Shown here: in pieces, positions 50,804 to 59,793 of the stretch
Layout: each line of letters begins with the position of its first letter
Position numbering within the stretch: the stretch's first letter is position 1
Assembly: GCF_043555835.1 (NCBI RefSeq)
Contig: NZ_JBIGHV010000001.1
Location: 558,001 to 622,000, forward strand
From: Pelomonas parva
GTDB taxonomy: Bacteria > Pseudomonadota > Gammaproteobacteria > Burkholderiales > Burkholderiaceae_C
Length of the DNA: 64,000 bases
Direction: 5' to 3'
The notes under the pieces: model-generated
The model's input: only the letters and a program-made list of their open reading frames with translations
What the model was told of the DNA's origin: nothing
Database searches by the model: none
Made by a program: the position numbers and the translations under genes

Positions 50804-52531
50804 TCACGGGCAGGAGTGGTCGCGCGCGCACAGGCGCCCGTCCACCATCGCCAGCACCTGATCGGCCTGGGCGATGAGGGCCGGTGCGTGGCTGACGATC
50901 AGTACTGCAGGGTCATCCGGCAGTTGCCGAAGCAAGGCCATGAGGGCCTGCGCACTGGCGGCATCCAGGTGGTTCGTCGGCTCGTCCAGCACCAGCAGCC
51001 GGGGCCGGCGCAACAAGACCCTGGCCAGGGCCACGCGCTGGCGCTCCCCCCCCGACAGCGGGCTGCCGCCCGGCCCCAGCCGCGTCGCCAGCCCCTCGGG
51101 CCGCTCGCTCAGCGCCACCCCCAGGCCCACGGCATGCGCCGCAGCCTGCACGGCCACGCGCGTGGCGCCGGGGGCGGCATAGGCGATGTTGTCGTGCACG
51201 GTGCCGGCGAAGAGCACCGGGTTCTGCGGCAGGTAGCCCACGCCACGACGGAACGCCGCGCGATCGATCCAGGCCCAGGGCACGCCGTCAACGCAGACGG
51301 CGCCGCTGTCCGCCTCGCCGAGGCCCAGCAGCACGCGCAACAGCGTCGTCTTACCGGCGCCGTTCTCGCCGGTCAGCACGGCGATGCGTCCGGGTTCGAG
51401 CGTCAGGTCGACGTTGCGGAACAGGACACGCCCGCCCACACGGCAGTTCACGTCTTCGAGCGTGACCCGCCAGCGCGTCGGCAGCACGGTCCCCTCATGC
51501 GCGGGCGCCGGTTGCATCGCCAGCAGGCGCTCGATGCCGGCCAGCGCGGGCATGCCTTGCGCCATCTCCTGCAGCGCGCCGAGCAAGCCCTGCAAGGCGC
51601 TGCGCAATGCCAGCAGCAGGAACAACACCGTGGCCAGGTGCGGCCCGGAGACCGCAGGCCCGCCGGCGGTCGTCACCCAAGCGAGCAGGCCCAGCAACGA
51701 CAAGCCAAGCACCAGCGCATCGACCTCGGCCGTGCAGGCTTGTGTACCCGACAGCCTGCGCGCGAGCGCATGGGTATGAGCGATGGTGGCGCGGCACGCC
51801 TCGCGTTCATGAGATTCATGAGACTGGCTGACCGCAAGCTCATGGCGCAGCACGCTGCCACCGAGCTGCTCGTAGAGCTGGTCGATGGCCTCGTGCGTCA
51901 AGGCCATCTGAGCCGCCAGCCGCAGCGAGAGCCGCTGGCGCACCAGCCACAGTGCCGACAGCGCCAACAGCAACGGCAGCGCCAGCGCGGGCAGGGTCAG
52001 GGCGATGCCGCCCAGACACAACAGCACCAGCACCGCCCCGGGCAGCAGCGTGCCGAAGCAGGCGCGCGCCATCTGGCCCAGCAACTCGCTGTCGCGCGTC
52101 ATGCCGAGCACGAAGCCCTCGGCGCCGTGGCGCAGCACTACGTCGACCGGCAGGCTCAGCTGCCGGTCCACCAACTGCTCGCGCAGGCGGGTCAGGCCGT
52201 GCTGGATGGCATCGATGACGATGCGCTGCCCGGCATAGCCCAGCACGGCCGCAGCCAGCAAGCCTGCGGCAGCGACGCCGGCCCAGGCCGGCACATCGAT
52301 GCCACGCACGACCTGCCCGACCGCAGCGGACACGAGCAGCAGCACGCCGGCTCGCAGCAAGGCCATCAGCAGCCCGGCGGCCAGCGCCGTCGACCGTGCG
52401 CCAAGCAACCGCCACAGCGACCGCATCACGCGGCCCGGCCGCCAGGAGCGCAGCGGGGCCGCCAGCCCCGGGCGACGAGCGAGCGCAGCCACATCCAGCG
52501 GTTTTGCCGCGGCGCTGGCAGGTTCAGGCAT
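50804..52531 (-). CDS. ABC exporter (fused permease and ATPase)
   Basis: This 575-residue type I exporter half has a six-helix membrane domain (about 25-330; GLLMALLRAGVLLLVSAAVGQVV at the first helix) and a nucleotide-binding domain: Walker A LTGENGAGKTTLLR, Q-loop GYLPQNPVLFAG, signature LSGGERQRVALARVLL and Walker B LLVLDEPTNHLD. The pattern resembles cydC-like or lipid/peptide exporters. The ATG at 52531 was chosen; a TTG at 52576 would leave only 43 bp to the divergent gene. No partner half is adjacent, so a homodimer is likely. Confidence 0.87.
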   Translation of the reverse strand: MPEPASAAAKPLDVAALARRPGLAAPLRSWRPGRVMRSLWRLLGARSTALAAGLLMALLRAGVLLLVSAAVGQVVRGIDVPAWAGVAAAGLLAAAVLGYAGQRIVIDAIQHGLTRLREQLVDRQLSLPVDVVLRHGAEGFVLGMTRDSELLGQMARACFGTLLPGAVLVLLCLGGIALTLPALALPLLLALSALWLVRQRLSLRLAAQMALTHEAIDQLYEQLGGSVLRHELAVSQSHESHEREACRATIAHTHALARRLSGTQACTAEVDALVLGLSLLGLLAWVTTAGGPAVSGPHLATVLFLLLALRSALQGLLGALQEMAQGMPALAGIERLLAMQPAPAHEGTVLPTRWRVTLEDVNCRVGGRVLFRNVDLTLEPGRIAVLTGENGAGKTTLLRVLLGLGEADSGAVCVDGVPWAWIDRAAFRRGVGYLPQNPVLFAGTVHDNIAYAAPGATRVAVQAAAHAVGLGVALSERPEGLATRLGPGGSPLSGGERQRVALARVLLRRPRLLVLDEPTNHLDAASAQALMALLRQLPDDPAVLIVSHAPALIAQADQVLAMVDGRLCARDHSCP

Positions 52532-52619
52532 CGGATTGAACCGCGTTGGCTTGAATGAGGAACCCACGTGAGCCAACCTGCCGATGGCATAGTGAAATCA
52601 GACGAACGGGACGGACCGG

Positions 52620-53774
52620 ATGGAGGGATGGCGAGCTTGGGGCGACAAGGCGCGGCTGCGCGGCATGCGCCGGCATGTGCAGGCCTGCTGCATCGCCGGC
52701 CGCCTGCAAGCACGGCCCCGGCCGGCCGAGACGCCCGACACCGACCTGCAGCAGCGCGGCGCCGAGCTGTGCACGCAAGCCCTGGCATGCTTCAGCCAGA
52801 TCCGCGCCGCCTGCGGCGAACGCGTGCTGCTGATCACCCTGCCCTCGCCAGCGGGCCGGGTGTGGTTCGAAGACCTGCGCTGCGCGCTGAAGCACATCGG
52901 CGTGGCGGCCCTGCGCATCGACGACGAGCAGGGCTTGACGCCGGCGCTGGTGGCGGGCTTCCAGCCCACGCTGCTGCTCGGCCTGGACACGGATCAGCTT
53001 CACCTGCGCCTGCAAGCGGTCGGCATGGATGTGCCATCGCGCTGCACGCGGCTGCTGATCCCCGCACGCGACAGCCCCGAGTCCCGCGCGCCACTGACCG
53101 CCGCCGAGTCCCGGCGCCTCGACCGCATGGCCAGTGGCGCCGGCGCGGACCTGCTGCTGTCGCTGCATGCCGAGCCGTTCATGCAGCGCTCGGTAGCGCC
53201 GTGGCTGGCCATCGGCAAGCCCTTGCTGTGGCTGCCGCAGGCCGCCAGCCCGTTTCGCGACCGACCCCATGCCGGCGAGCGCGTGTTCGACTACGCCCAC
53301 CTGTCCGTGGCCAATCCGGAGCGGGTCAAGGCGGTGTGGCAGACGATGTGCGGCATCCTCGCCCGGCACCACGGCCTGTTCGGCGAACGCGAGACCTGGG
53401 GCTTCGGCGTGCCGCGGCTGCCGGTTGAAGAGCACGCCCGCTGCCAGGCCCTGGCCCGCGTGTCGCTGGCTCCGCTGGTGGCGCCCCTGCTCGACGTGGC
53501 CGGCGATCTGACGCAGCGCGTCTACGCCGCCGCCGCCAGCGCCACCTTCCAGATCACCGAACTCAGCCCGCTGACCCGGCAGCACTTCGACGACGACGAA
53601 CTCATCGCCGTGCCGCGCGGACCGGGGTCGCTGCACGACACCTTCGATCGCTGGCTGGACGACCGGCCGGGGCGCGAGCGCATCGCGCGGGGCGCGCTGG
53701 AGCGCGTGTACCGGGATCACACCAGCCTGCACCGCGCGGTGCAACTCATCGACGAGGTGCAGGCCCGGCGCTGA
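52620..53774 (+). CDS. CgeB-like (glycosyltransferase-fold) hypothetical protein
   Basis: This 384-residue protein seems to follow the CgeB / DUF3880 plan. The N-terminal half contains ERVLLITLPSPAGRVWFEDLRCALKHIG and LLLGLDTDQLHLRLQAVG. The C-terminal half contains QRVYAAAASATFQITELSPLTRQHFDDDELIAVPRG, then FDRWLDDRPGRERIARGALERVYRDHT, which is typical of glycosyltransferase group-1 ends. Catalytic residues cannot be confirmed. It is divergent from the ABC exporter, 11 bases from the convergent membrane protein gene, and has no signal peptide. Confidence 0.6.
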   Translation: MEGWRAWGDKARLRGMRRHVQACCIAGRLQARPRPAETPDTDLQQRGAELCTQALACFSQIRAACGERVLLITLPSPAGRVWFEDLRCALKHIGVAALRIDDEQGLTPALVAGFQPTLLLGLDTDQLHLRLQAVGMDVPSRCTRLLIPARDSPESRAPLTAAESRRLDRMASGAGADLLLSLHAEPFMQRSVAPWLAIGKPLLWLPQAASPFRDRPHAGERVFDYAHLSVANPERVKAVWQTMCGILARHHGLFGERETWGFGVPRLPVEEHARCQALARVSLAPLVAPLLDVAGDLTQRVYAAAASATFQITELSPLTRQHFDDDELIAVPRGPGSLHDTFDRWLDDRPGRERIARGALERVYRDHTSLHRAVQLIDEVQARR

Positions 53775-53785
53775 TGGCGGCATGA

Positions 53786-54406
53786 TCATGCGTGCCTCAA
53801 GTCAAGGCCCACCGGGCGCCGATGTAGCCACCATGCAGCGCCCGCCGGCACGAGCGCTGCGCCCGCCCAGGCGATGACGCTTGGCTGCGGGTCGAAGACG
53901 AAGATGCACAGCTCCGCGACGTAGAACCAGCCCACCGCCAGCATGCGGTGGGCGTGGGCACGCCAGGGTTGCCTGTGCCCGGTGCGCAGGTCAGCAGCCG
54001 CCAGGACTCCCAGCGTCAGCGCCGTCCATGCGAAAGCCAGCACGTCGATGAGATCGCGCGCGACCAGGAAGCGCAGGAAGCCATGCAGCACGCCCAGCGC
54101 CACCAGCAGGCTCACGACGCCCAGCCCGTGCACCACCCACCGCGACCGCAGGAACTGTGCAGCGCCGCTCAGGGCGAGCAGCAGCGGCTGTAGCGCGAAC
54201 AGCACGCCGAAGCGGTTGCCCGAATCCGCCGCCAGCCCCACGGCCAGCACGCTGCTGGTGACAACCAGCACCACCAGGCCGCGGCCGATCAGCACGTGAT
54301 GCCGGCGCCAGGGCGTGGCCCGTGCCATCAGCGCCACCAGCCAGGCCAGCGTCGCGCCGCATGACAGCAGCACATGGGTCGCGATGACACCCTCGCGCGC
54401 GCTCAC
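53786..54406 (-). CDS. Multi-pass membrane protein, last gene of the radical SAM operon
   Basis: The GTG at 54406, preceded by GGAGG, opens a 206-residue protein with about six transmembrane helices (VLLSCGATLAWLVALMARA ... VVLVVTSSVLAVGLAAD ... WAGAALVPAGAAWWLH). Helix-end histidines (RRHHVLIGRG, RAHAHRMLAVGWFYVAE) could bind haem, as in cytochrome b561-like or DUF2306-type proteins, but I cannot confirm this. It overlaps the methyltransferase stop by 4 bases (GTGA). Confidence 0.65.
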   Translation of the reverse strand: MSAREGVIATHVLLSCGATLAWLVALMARATPWRRHHVLIGRGLVVLVVTSSVLAVGLAADSGNRFGVLFALQPLLLALSGAAQFLRSRWVVHGLGVVSLLVALGVLHGFLRFLVARDLIDVLAFAWTALTLGVLAAADLRTGHRQPWRAHAHRMLAVGWFYVAELCIFVFDPQPSVIAWAGAALVPAGAAWWLHRRPVGLDLRHA

Positions 54407-55134
54407 CGAACCTCCTCGGCAACCCGCACCACGCGCATGAAAACGTTCCGCTCCAGCCAGGCCTGCCCGCGCCCCCGCAACACCAGGTGCAGCCCATGGG
54501 CGAGGCCGGCCTGCCGGATGCCCTGCTCGTCGCAGTCCTCCGACAACACCATCAGCACCTCCGTGCGCATCAGGTCGAGCGCGGCCAGTTGCGCGAACAG
54601 CGCGTCGAAGAACTCGAAGCCCGCACCGCAAAACCAGGCCCGCTCAGGCATCGAACGCGGCGCGCGCGCGTAATACGGCGGGTTGATCAGGATGCAGTCC
54701 AGCGCCGGGGTGTGGATGCCGGCCAGCAGGTCGGCCACCACCACCGTCAGCGCCAGCCCGTTCGCCTGCGCATTGAAGGCGGCATTGGCCGCCGCAGCGG
54801 GGTTGATGTCCGACGCGATGACCTGCGCGCCGGCCCGGGCCACGGCCAGGCCGATGACGCCGCTGCCGCAGCCCATGTCGAGCACGCGACGGCCCGGCCA
54901 CGGGCCGGGGCCGTCTGCCGAGAGCAGCCAGCGGGCGAAGAGCGCCGAGCTCAGCGTCGGGCCGGGCGGGAAGACGCCCGGGTCTATGCGCAGCCGCAAG
55001 CTGCCCAGGCGCCAGTGCTGCGCCTCCCGGCCGGCGCGCGCCAGGCGGCGCTGCAGCCACGGCGAGACGACCCGCCGCACCGGCCCGCGCGCGAGGCGCG
55101 CCAGCAGGCCGTGGCGCGGCAGGCCCCAGCTCAT
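54403..55134 (-). CDS. Class I methyltransferase with NPPY motif
   Basis: This 243-residue enzyme has an S-adenosylmethionine motif I (RVLDMGCGSGVIGLAVARAG), motif II (VIASDINPAAAANAAFNAQANG) and the motif IV tetrapeptide NPPYY. The NPPY signature is typical of N-methyltransferases acting on adenine, glutamine or amines (HemK/PrmC-like). The N-terminal 60 residues are Arg-rich. It overlaps the upstream radical SAM gene by 4 bases (ATGA), so it belongs to the same operon. Substrate unknown. Confidence 0.85.
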   Translation of the reverse strand: MSWGLPRHGLLARLARGPVRRVVSPWLQRRLARAGREAQHWRLGSLRLRIDPGVFPPGPTLSSALFARWLLSADGPGPWPGRRVLDMGCGSGVIGLAVARAGAQVIASDINPAAAANAAFNAQANGLALTVVVADLLAGIHTPALDCILINPPYYARAPRSMPERAWFCGAGFEFFDALFAQLAALDLMRTEVLMVLSEDCDEQGIRQAGLAHGLHLVLRGRGQAWLERNVFMRVVRVAEEVR

Positions 55135-56531
55135 GCCGGCTGCATCCCGCTGCGGCGATGCCACCACATGCCCAGCCGCGAGCGCCACCAGGCCAGCCGG
55201 TGGGCCAGCGCGCGCGCACCGAACGGGCGCGCGGCCGTGGTCACCGCATGGGTGTGGGTGAGCAGACGCACCGCGTGGCGGTAGTAGTCGTCGCTGTAGG
55301 TGCGCGGGTAGCGGCGGTCGCGGTCGCTGCCCTGATCGAAAGGCGGCGCCGTGGTCTGGTCGGCCACCTGGTCATGGAACAGCGTGCCGCGGATCGGGTA
55401 GGCCAGCGTCACCGTGAACAGGTCCGGCCGCGCCTCACGCAGGTAGCGCTCGGTGGCGACGATGTCCGACTCGGTCTCGCCGGGGTAGCCCAGCATCAGG
55501 AAGGTGCCGGTCTGGATGCCCGCATCGGACGCCGCGCGGATCATCGCGGTGACCTGCTCGACGCGCACCTGACGCTGCATGGCGTCCAGGATGCGCTGGG
55601 AGCCGCTCTCCGCGCCTATCCAGACGCGCACGCAGCCGGTGCGTGCCAGCAGCTGCACGACCCGCTCGTTCATGCGATCGGCCCGCGTGATGCATTCGTA
55701 GCGGATGCGCAGCCCGGCGGCATCGAGCGCCTCGGCGAACCCGGCGAGCCAGTTGTGGTTGATCGTGAACACGTCGTCGACGAACCAGAACTGGTCGGGT
55801 GCGTAGCGGTCCACCAGGTTGCGCAGTTCGGCCACCACATGCTGTGGCGAGCGGCGGCGGTAGCTGGTGCCGTAGACGGCGCGGCTGCACCAGGCGCACT
55901 TGTAGGGGCAGCCGCGCTGGGTGCTGACGTTCAGCGAGGTCTGGCCATGGGCGGCGCGCCAGGCCTGCAGATAGGGCTGCAGGTCGATGCGATGACGCGC
56001 GGGCTCGGGCAGCTCGTCGAGCTCGGGCACGAAGCGGCGATCGCCAGTGAACACCGGCTGCCCCTGGGCATCGGCGTGAATGAGGCCGGGGATCGCGGCC
56101 AACGCTGCAGCGTCCCGGCAGGCCTCCTGCGACAGCCGCGCCACGTCGGCCATCGTCTGCTCGCCCTCGCCGACGACCAGCAGGTGCGCGCCGTGGCTCA
56201 GGTAGTCGGCGGCGTTGTGGCGCACGTCGGGCCCGCCCAGCACGATGACGGGGCCGTCCTCGCCACCGCCCAGCGCCGCGATCAGACGCAGCACCGAGCT
56301 GCGTGTCATCAGCGTCACGTAGAAGGCCATCATGCGCGGCCGCAGGGCACCCACGCGCTGCACGAAGGTGTCGGCATCGAGGAAAGTGGCGTCGATGACG
56401 TGGTGGTCAATGCCGTCGCGATCCAGCCATGCCGAGATGGACAGCAGGCCCAGCGGCGGATAGGGCCGCATGATGCGCTGCTCGATGGCGTCGTCGGCGA
56501 TGAAATAGCCGTGTGTCAGGATCAGGCTCAT
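55131..56531 (-). CDS. B12-binding radical SAM protein (third of the cluster)
   Basis: This 466-residue enzyme has an N-terminal cobalamin-binding Rossmann-like domain (PPLGLLSISAWLDRDGIDHHVIDAT, VIVLGGPDVRHNA) and a radical SAM core with the cluster motif CPYKCAWC near residue 202, ADQFWFVDDVFTINHNW-like strand and WIGAESGSQRILDAM. These enzymes perform methylations or ring rearrangements on unreactive carbons. Its radical SAM part is clearly paralogous to that in the 57355 gene (VWIGAESGSQR, GYPGETE/GYLGETG). It starts at an ATG two bases after the methyltransferase stop. Confidence 0.88.
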   Translation of the reverse strand: MSLILTHGYFIADDAIEQRIMRPYPPLGLLSISAWLDRDGIDHHVIDATFLDADTFVQRVGALRPRMMAFYVTLMTRSSVLRLIAALGGGEDGPVIVLGGPDVRHNAADYLSHGAHLLVVGEGEQTMADVARLSQEACRDAAALAAIPGLIHADAQGQPVFTGDRRFVPELDELPEPARHRIDLQPYLQAWRAAHGQTSLNVSTQRGCPYKCAWCSRAVYGTSYRRRSPQHVVAELRNLVDRYAPDQFWFVDDVFTINHNWLAGFAEALDAAGLRIRYECITRADRMNERVVQLLARTGCVRVWIGAESGSQRILDAMQRQVRVEQVTAMIRAASDAGIQTGTFLMLGYPGETESDIVATERYLREARPDLFTVTLAYPIRGTLFHDQVADQTTAPPFDQGSDRDRRYPRTYSDDYYRHAVRLLTHTHAVTTAARPFGARALAHRLAWWRSRLGMWWHRRSGMQPA

Positions 56532-56533
56532 CG

Positions 56534-57358
56534 TCACCGCCTGCGCCACTGAATCAGCGCATGGTCCGACAGGCAGGCACCCCAGGCGGCCGTGAGCCAG
56601 CGGCGGTCAAGCCGCTCCATCAGCGCCAGCCAGCGCGGCGCACGGCGTGCCAGCGGTTCCAGGTAGGACGGCGGCACCGCCAACCCGACCGGGCGTACCC
56701 GCTCGCGCTGGAAGTGGCTGCCCAGAGCCCGCTGCATGTCGGCCACGCCGTGGTACCACACCGACAGCGGGGGCTGGGCGTCGCCCAGGCGGGCCGACAC
56801 CGGCCCGCCGCGCCAGCGCCGTGCGGCCCGGCGGGGTTGCAGGTGCAGCAAGGCCCAGGCGCTTTCCCACAGGCACAGCCGCGGCATCACGACGGCGATG
56901 ACCTGCCCCTGTGGCGCCAGGCAAGCCGCCAGCGGAGCCGCCAAGTCTTGCAGCACCTCGGGCGACAGGCAGTTCAGACCACCGAAGTTGGAGAACACGA
57001 GGTCGAACGGCCCGCCCAGGTCCTGCGCCCTCACCTCACCGGATGCCAGCGCCTGGACGTCCAGCAGCTGCGTCTGCAGCCGATGACCGAGCCCGCTGCA
57101 CTCGAACTTGCCGCGCGCCACGCGCAGCATCTCGCCCGACACGTCGGTGGCCACCACACGATGACCGGCGCGGGCCATGTGCAGTGCATCCTCGCCGGTG
57201 CCGCAGTTCAACTCGAGCACGGCAAGGGTCCGGCCATGCAGGCACAGGCAGTCGTCCAGGACGTCCCAGACCACGCGCCGCTGCGCCGCACCCACCAGGC
57301 TGTGGGTGAAGTCGCCGTCGTAGCCGGCGGCCAATGCATCAAAGGCGGCCGCACTCAT
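56534..57358 (-). CDS. Class I SAM-dependent methyltransferase
   Basis: This 274-residue enzyme begins MSAAAFDALAAGYDGDFTHSL, common among ubiquinone/menaquinone-type methyltransferases. Motif I is LELNCGTGEDALHMARAG, motif II VVATDVSGEMLRVAR, and motif post-I FDLVFSNFGGLNCL. A C-terminal lid with Arg/Trp-rich helices replaces the usual tail. It overlaps the downstream radical SAM gene's operon neighbour by 4 bases at its start (ATGA) and is 2 bases from the next. Substrate unknown. Confidence 0.85.
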   Translation of the reverse strand: MSAAAFDALAAGYDGDFTHSLVGAAQRRVVWDVLDDCLCLHGRTLAVLELNCGTGEDALHMARAGHRVVATDVSGEMLRVARGKFECSGLGHRLQTQLLDVQALASGEVRAQDLGGPFDLVFSNFGGLNCLSPEVLQDLAAPLAACLAPQGQVIAVVMPRLCLWESAWALLHLQPRRAARRWRGGPVSARLGDAQPPLSVWYHGVADMQRALGSHFQRERVRPVGLAVPPSYLEPLARRAPRWLALMERLDRRWLTAAWGACLSDHALIQWRRR

Positions 57359-59793
57359 GGCGAGACCACGGCGCCGGCGGGCGCCGGCAGACGCTGTTCG
57401 CGCCACATGCCAATCCGCGCTGACAGCAGCGACGGCGTGACACGCAGCAGGGAGGCCAGCGTGCGGAGCCGGCCACCGCGCGCCGGTGGCGGCAACCGCC
57501 CACGCAGCACCGACCAGCAGCGTGCGACGTGGAAACGCCGCGACGTGTAGGCATGCAGATGCCGGTAGAACGCCGGTGAGAAGGTGCCGGGAAACATCAG
57601 GTCCAGGTCGTTGCTATGCAGCCAGTGGGTCTTGCTCCCCATCTGGGCTTTGACGCGATCATGAAACTTGGTGCCCGGCAGTGGGTAGGACACCGAGATG
57701 CCGATCTCATCGGGCATCAGTTGAGCTACCATCTGCTGCGTGAGTCGGATGTCCTCGCCCGTTTCGCCCAGATAGCCGAACTGCAAGAACAGGGCCGACC
57801 TGACACCGTGCCGCTTCAGCGCCTGCACGGCACCGTCGATCTGTGCACGGGTGATGCCCTTGTCCATCGCGTCGAGGACACGCTGCGAGCCGCTCTCGGC
57901 ACCAATCCACGCCGTCTCCAGGCCCGAACGCACCATCGCGTGGAGCTCCCCGGCGTCGCGCAGCAGCAGGTCGGCGCGGGTCTGGATGGTGTAGTGCAAG
58001 TCCAGGCCACGCTCTTGCACGAGCGTTGCAAAGCGCTGCACCCAGCCCGGCTTCAGGCCGAACAGGTCGTCGGTGATCCAGAAGTGCTCGGCGCCGTGGC
58101 GCTGCACCAGCAGCTGCATCTCATCCACCACCTGCTCCGGCGACCGGACGGTGTAGCGCTTGCCATAGAGCGGCTTGGCACACCAGTTGCATGCATACGG
58201 GCAGCCGCGCGTGGTGGCGACGTTGAGCGAGAAGCGGCCGTGCCGGCGCCGCCAGATCTCTCGATAGGGCGCCAGGTCAACGAGATCCCAGGCCGGCGGG
58301 GGCAGGCGGTCCAGGTCGGTGATGGGCGCCCGTGCCTGAGAGCGCAGCACGCAATCCCCGTCCAGGTAGGCCAGCCCCGGGATGTCGGCCCAGGGCCTGC
58401 CGTCGCGCCAAGCGGTCAGCACGTCGGCCAGCGTGGCCTCGCTTTCGCCGCGTATGACGGCCGCCGCGCCCGCGCGCAGATAGGGCTCGGGGAAGTCCGT
58501 CGCGTCGGAGCTGCAGACGGCCACGCGGGCTCCGAAGGCGCGTGCCAGCCTCACCATCTGCAGGGCTGCATCCCGCATGCGGTCGAGGCACATCTTGGTG
58601 AGGTAGTTGAAGCCGTCCTCCTGCAGGAGGACGAAGGCCGGGCGCTCGCGCTCCAGGCGGCGCAGGAAGTCGAGCTCGCTGTCGGCCAGGCCTGCGTCGA
58701 ACACCCCGGCTGTGAAGCCAAGGCTGCGCACCAGCCCGGCCGCATACAGGCTGCCCAGCGGCGGATACGGCTTGCCGGCCTGCCATTGCTTGGGATCGAG
58801 CCGGTAGTAGTAGGCGGATGCCACCAGCACGGTGCCGTCGGCGGTGCCACGCGAGATGGGTGAACCTGCCTGCTGCTCCAACCGGTCCAGATTCGTTTGG
58901 TAGCGGTCGAGGATGCGGTACTTCCACTCCATGCTGTGGACCTTGGCCACATCCCGGCTGACTTCAAAGCTGTTGCGCGCCGTCAGCGACTGCAACTGCG
59001 CAATGGTGCGGCGATGACGCCGGCAGACCAGCCGCCAGGCGCACCAGTCAAGCAGCCCACCCACAGGCCCGCTCAAGGCCATCTCGCCGAGACGGCGCCG
59101 CGCGGTGCGCACGGGCTCTTCGGGGCTTGCCTGGATAGGCCGGTTCGGCAGATAGGTCTTAGCCCAGAGATTGGCTTCCTGCATGCGCCTGAGCACAGGC
59201 CCGCCAGCCACCGGGATCAACGTGGACAGCTCCATCGCCGTGAACGCATCCCGCCGCTCCAGCGCCAGCCTGTGGCTCGCGATCGTGTAGTTGGAGCACA
59301 GCATCGCGGGCGAGGCGAGCTTGCGTCGGTGGAATCGCAGCAACGCGTAGACCAGCCACAACCGCCCCGGGCGCGTGATGATGAGGAAGTCGAAATCGCC
59401 ATCCTCTGCCAGCGACCGCTTGGACAGCGAGCCTGAGATGGCCACACCGTCGACGAAAGGCAGGCGCATCAGGCCGCGCCCGACGGCAACCGCCTGCGGC
59501 ATGGCTTCGTCGGCGCGGGCGCGGTTGGCCGACCAACGTTCGATCGGGTCGCCCATCTCCGCGATCCAGAAGCACTCATCCCGGTAGGCCACCAGCCCTG
59601 CGGTCTGCAGACGCTGCAGTGCGCCCGCCACCTCGCTGATCGACACCCACGGCGTGTCCAGGAATTGCCTCACCTCCTCGAGCGTCAATGGGCAGCCGAA
59701 CACCTGGCGATAGGCAAGCGTCCTCAGCACCGCCTGCTGGACGACATCCAGCGGCAGCCTCAGCGCTGCTCCGGGTTCAGTGAGCTTCAGCAT
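57355..59793 (-). CDS. Fusion of nucleotidyltransferase-like domain and B12-binding radical SAM protein
   Basis: This 812-residue protein joins two parts. The first about 310 residues start with a winged-helix-like segment (AVLRTLAYRQVFGCPLTLEEVRQFL), then a nucleotidyltransferase fold with FVDGVAISGSLSKRSLAEDGDFDFLIIT (the GS...DxD pattern) and GRLWLVYALLRFHRRK. The remaining about 500 residues are a cobalamin-binding domain (PPLGSLYAAGLVRSLGFTAGVFDAG) and a radical SAM core (CPYACNWC near 528, WIGAESGSQRVLDAM). Stand-alone versions of the first part occur in other bacteria; the fusion is rare in my knowledge. It is overlapped by 17 bases by the previous gene. Confidence 0.85.
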   Translation of the reverse strand: MLKLTEPGAALRLPLDVVQQAVLRTLAYRQVFGCPLTLEEVRQFLDTPWVSISEVAGALQRLQTAGLVAYRDECFWIAEMGDPIERWSANRARADEAMPQAVAVGRGLMRLPFVDGVAISGSLSKRSLAEDGDFDFLIITRPGRLWLVYALLRFHRRKLASPAMLCSNYTIASHRLALERRDAFTAMELSTLIPVAGGPVLRRMQEANLWAKTYLPNRPIQASPEEPVRTARRRLGEMALSGPVGGLLDWCAWRLVCRRHRRTIAQLQSLTARNSFEVSRDVAKVHSMEWKYRILDRYQTNLDRLEQQAGSPISRGTADGTVLVASAYYYRLDPKQWQAGKPYPPLGSLYAAGLVRSLGFTAGVFDAGLADSELDFLRRLERERPAFVLLQEDGFNYLTKMCLDRMRDAALQMVRLARAFGARVAVCSSDATDFPEPYLRAGAAAVIRGESEATLADVLTAWRDGRPWADIPGLAYLDGDCVLRSQARAPITDLDRLPPPAWDLVDLAPYREIWRRRHGRFSLNVATTRGCPYACNWCAKPLYGKRYTVRSPEQVVDEMQLLVQRHGAEHFWITDDLFGLKPGWVQRFATLVQERGLDLHYTIQTRADLLLRDAGELHAMVRSGLETAWIGAESGSQRVLDAMDKGITRAQIDGAVQALKRHGVRSALFLQFGYLGETGEDIRLTQQMVAQLMPDEIGISVSYPLPGTKFHDRVKAQMGSKTHWLHSNDLDLMFPGTFSPAFYRHLHAYTSRRFHVARCWSVLRGRLPPPARGGRLRTLASLLRVTPSLLSARIGMWREQRLPAPAGAVVSP

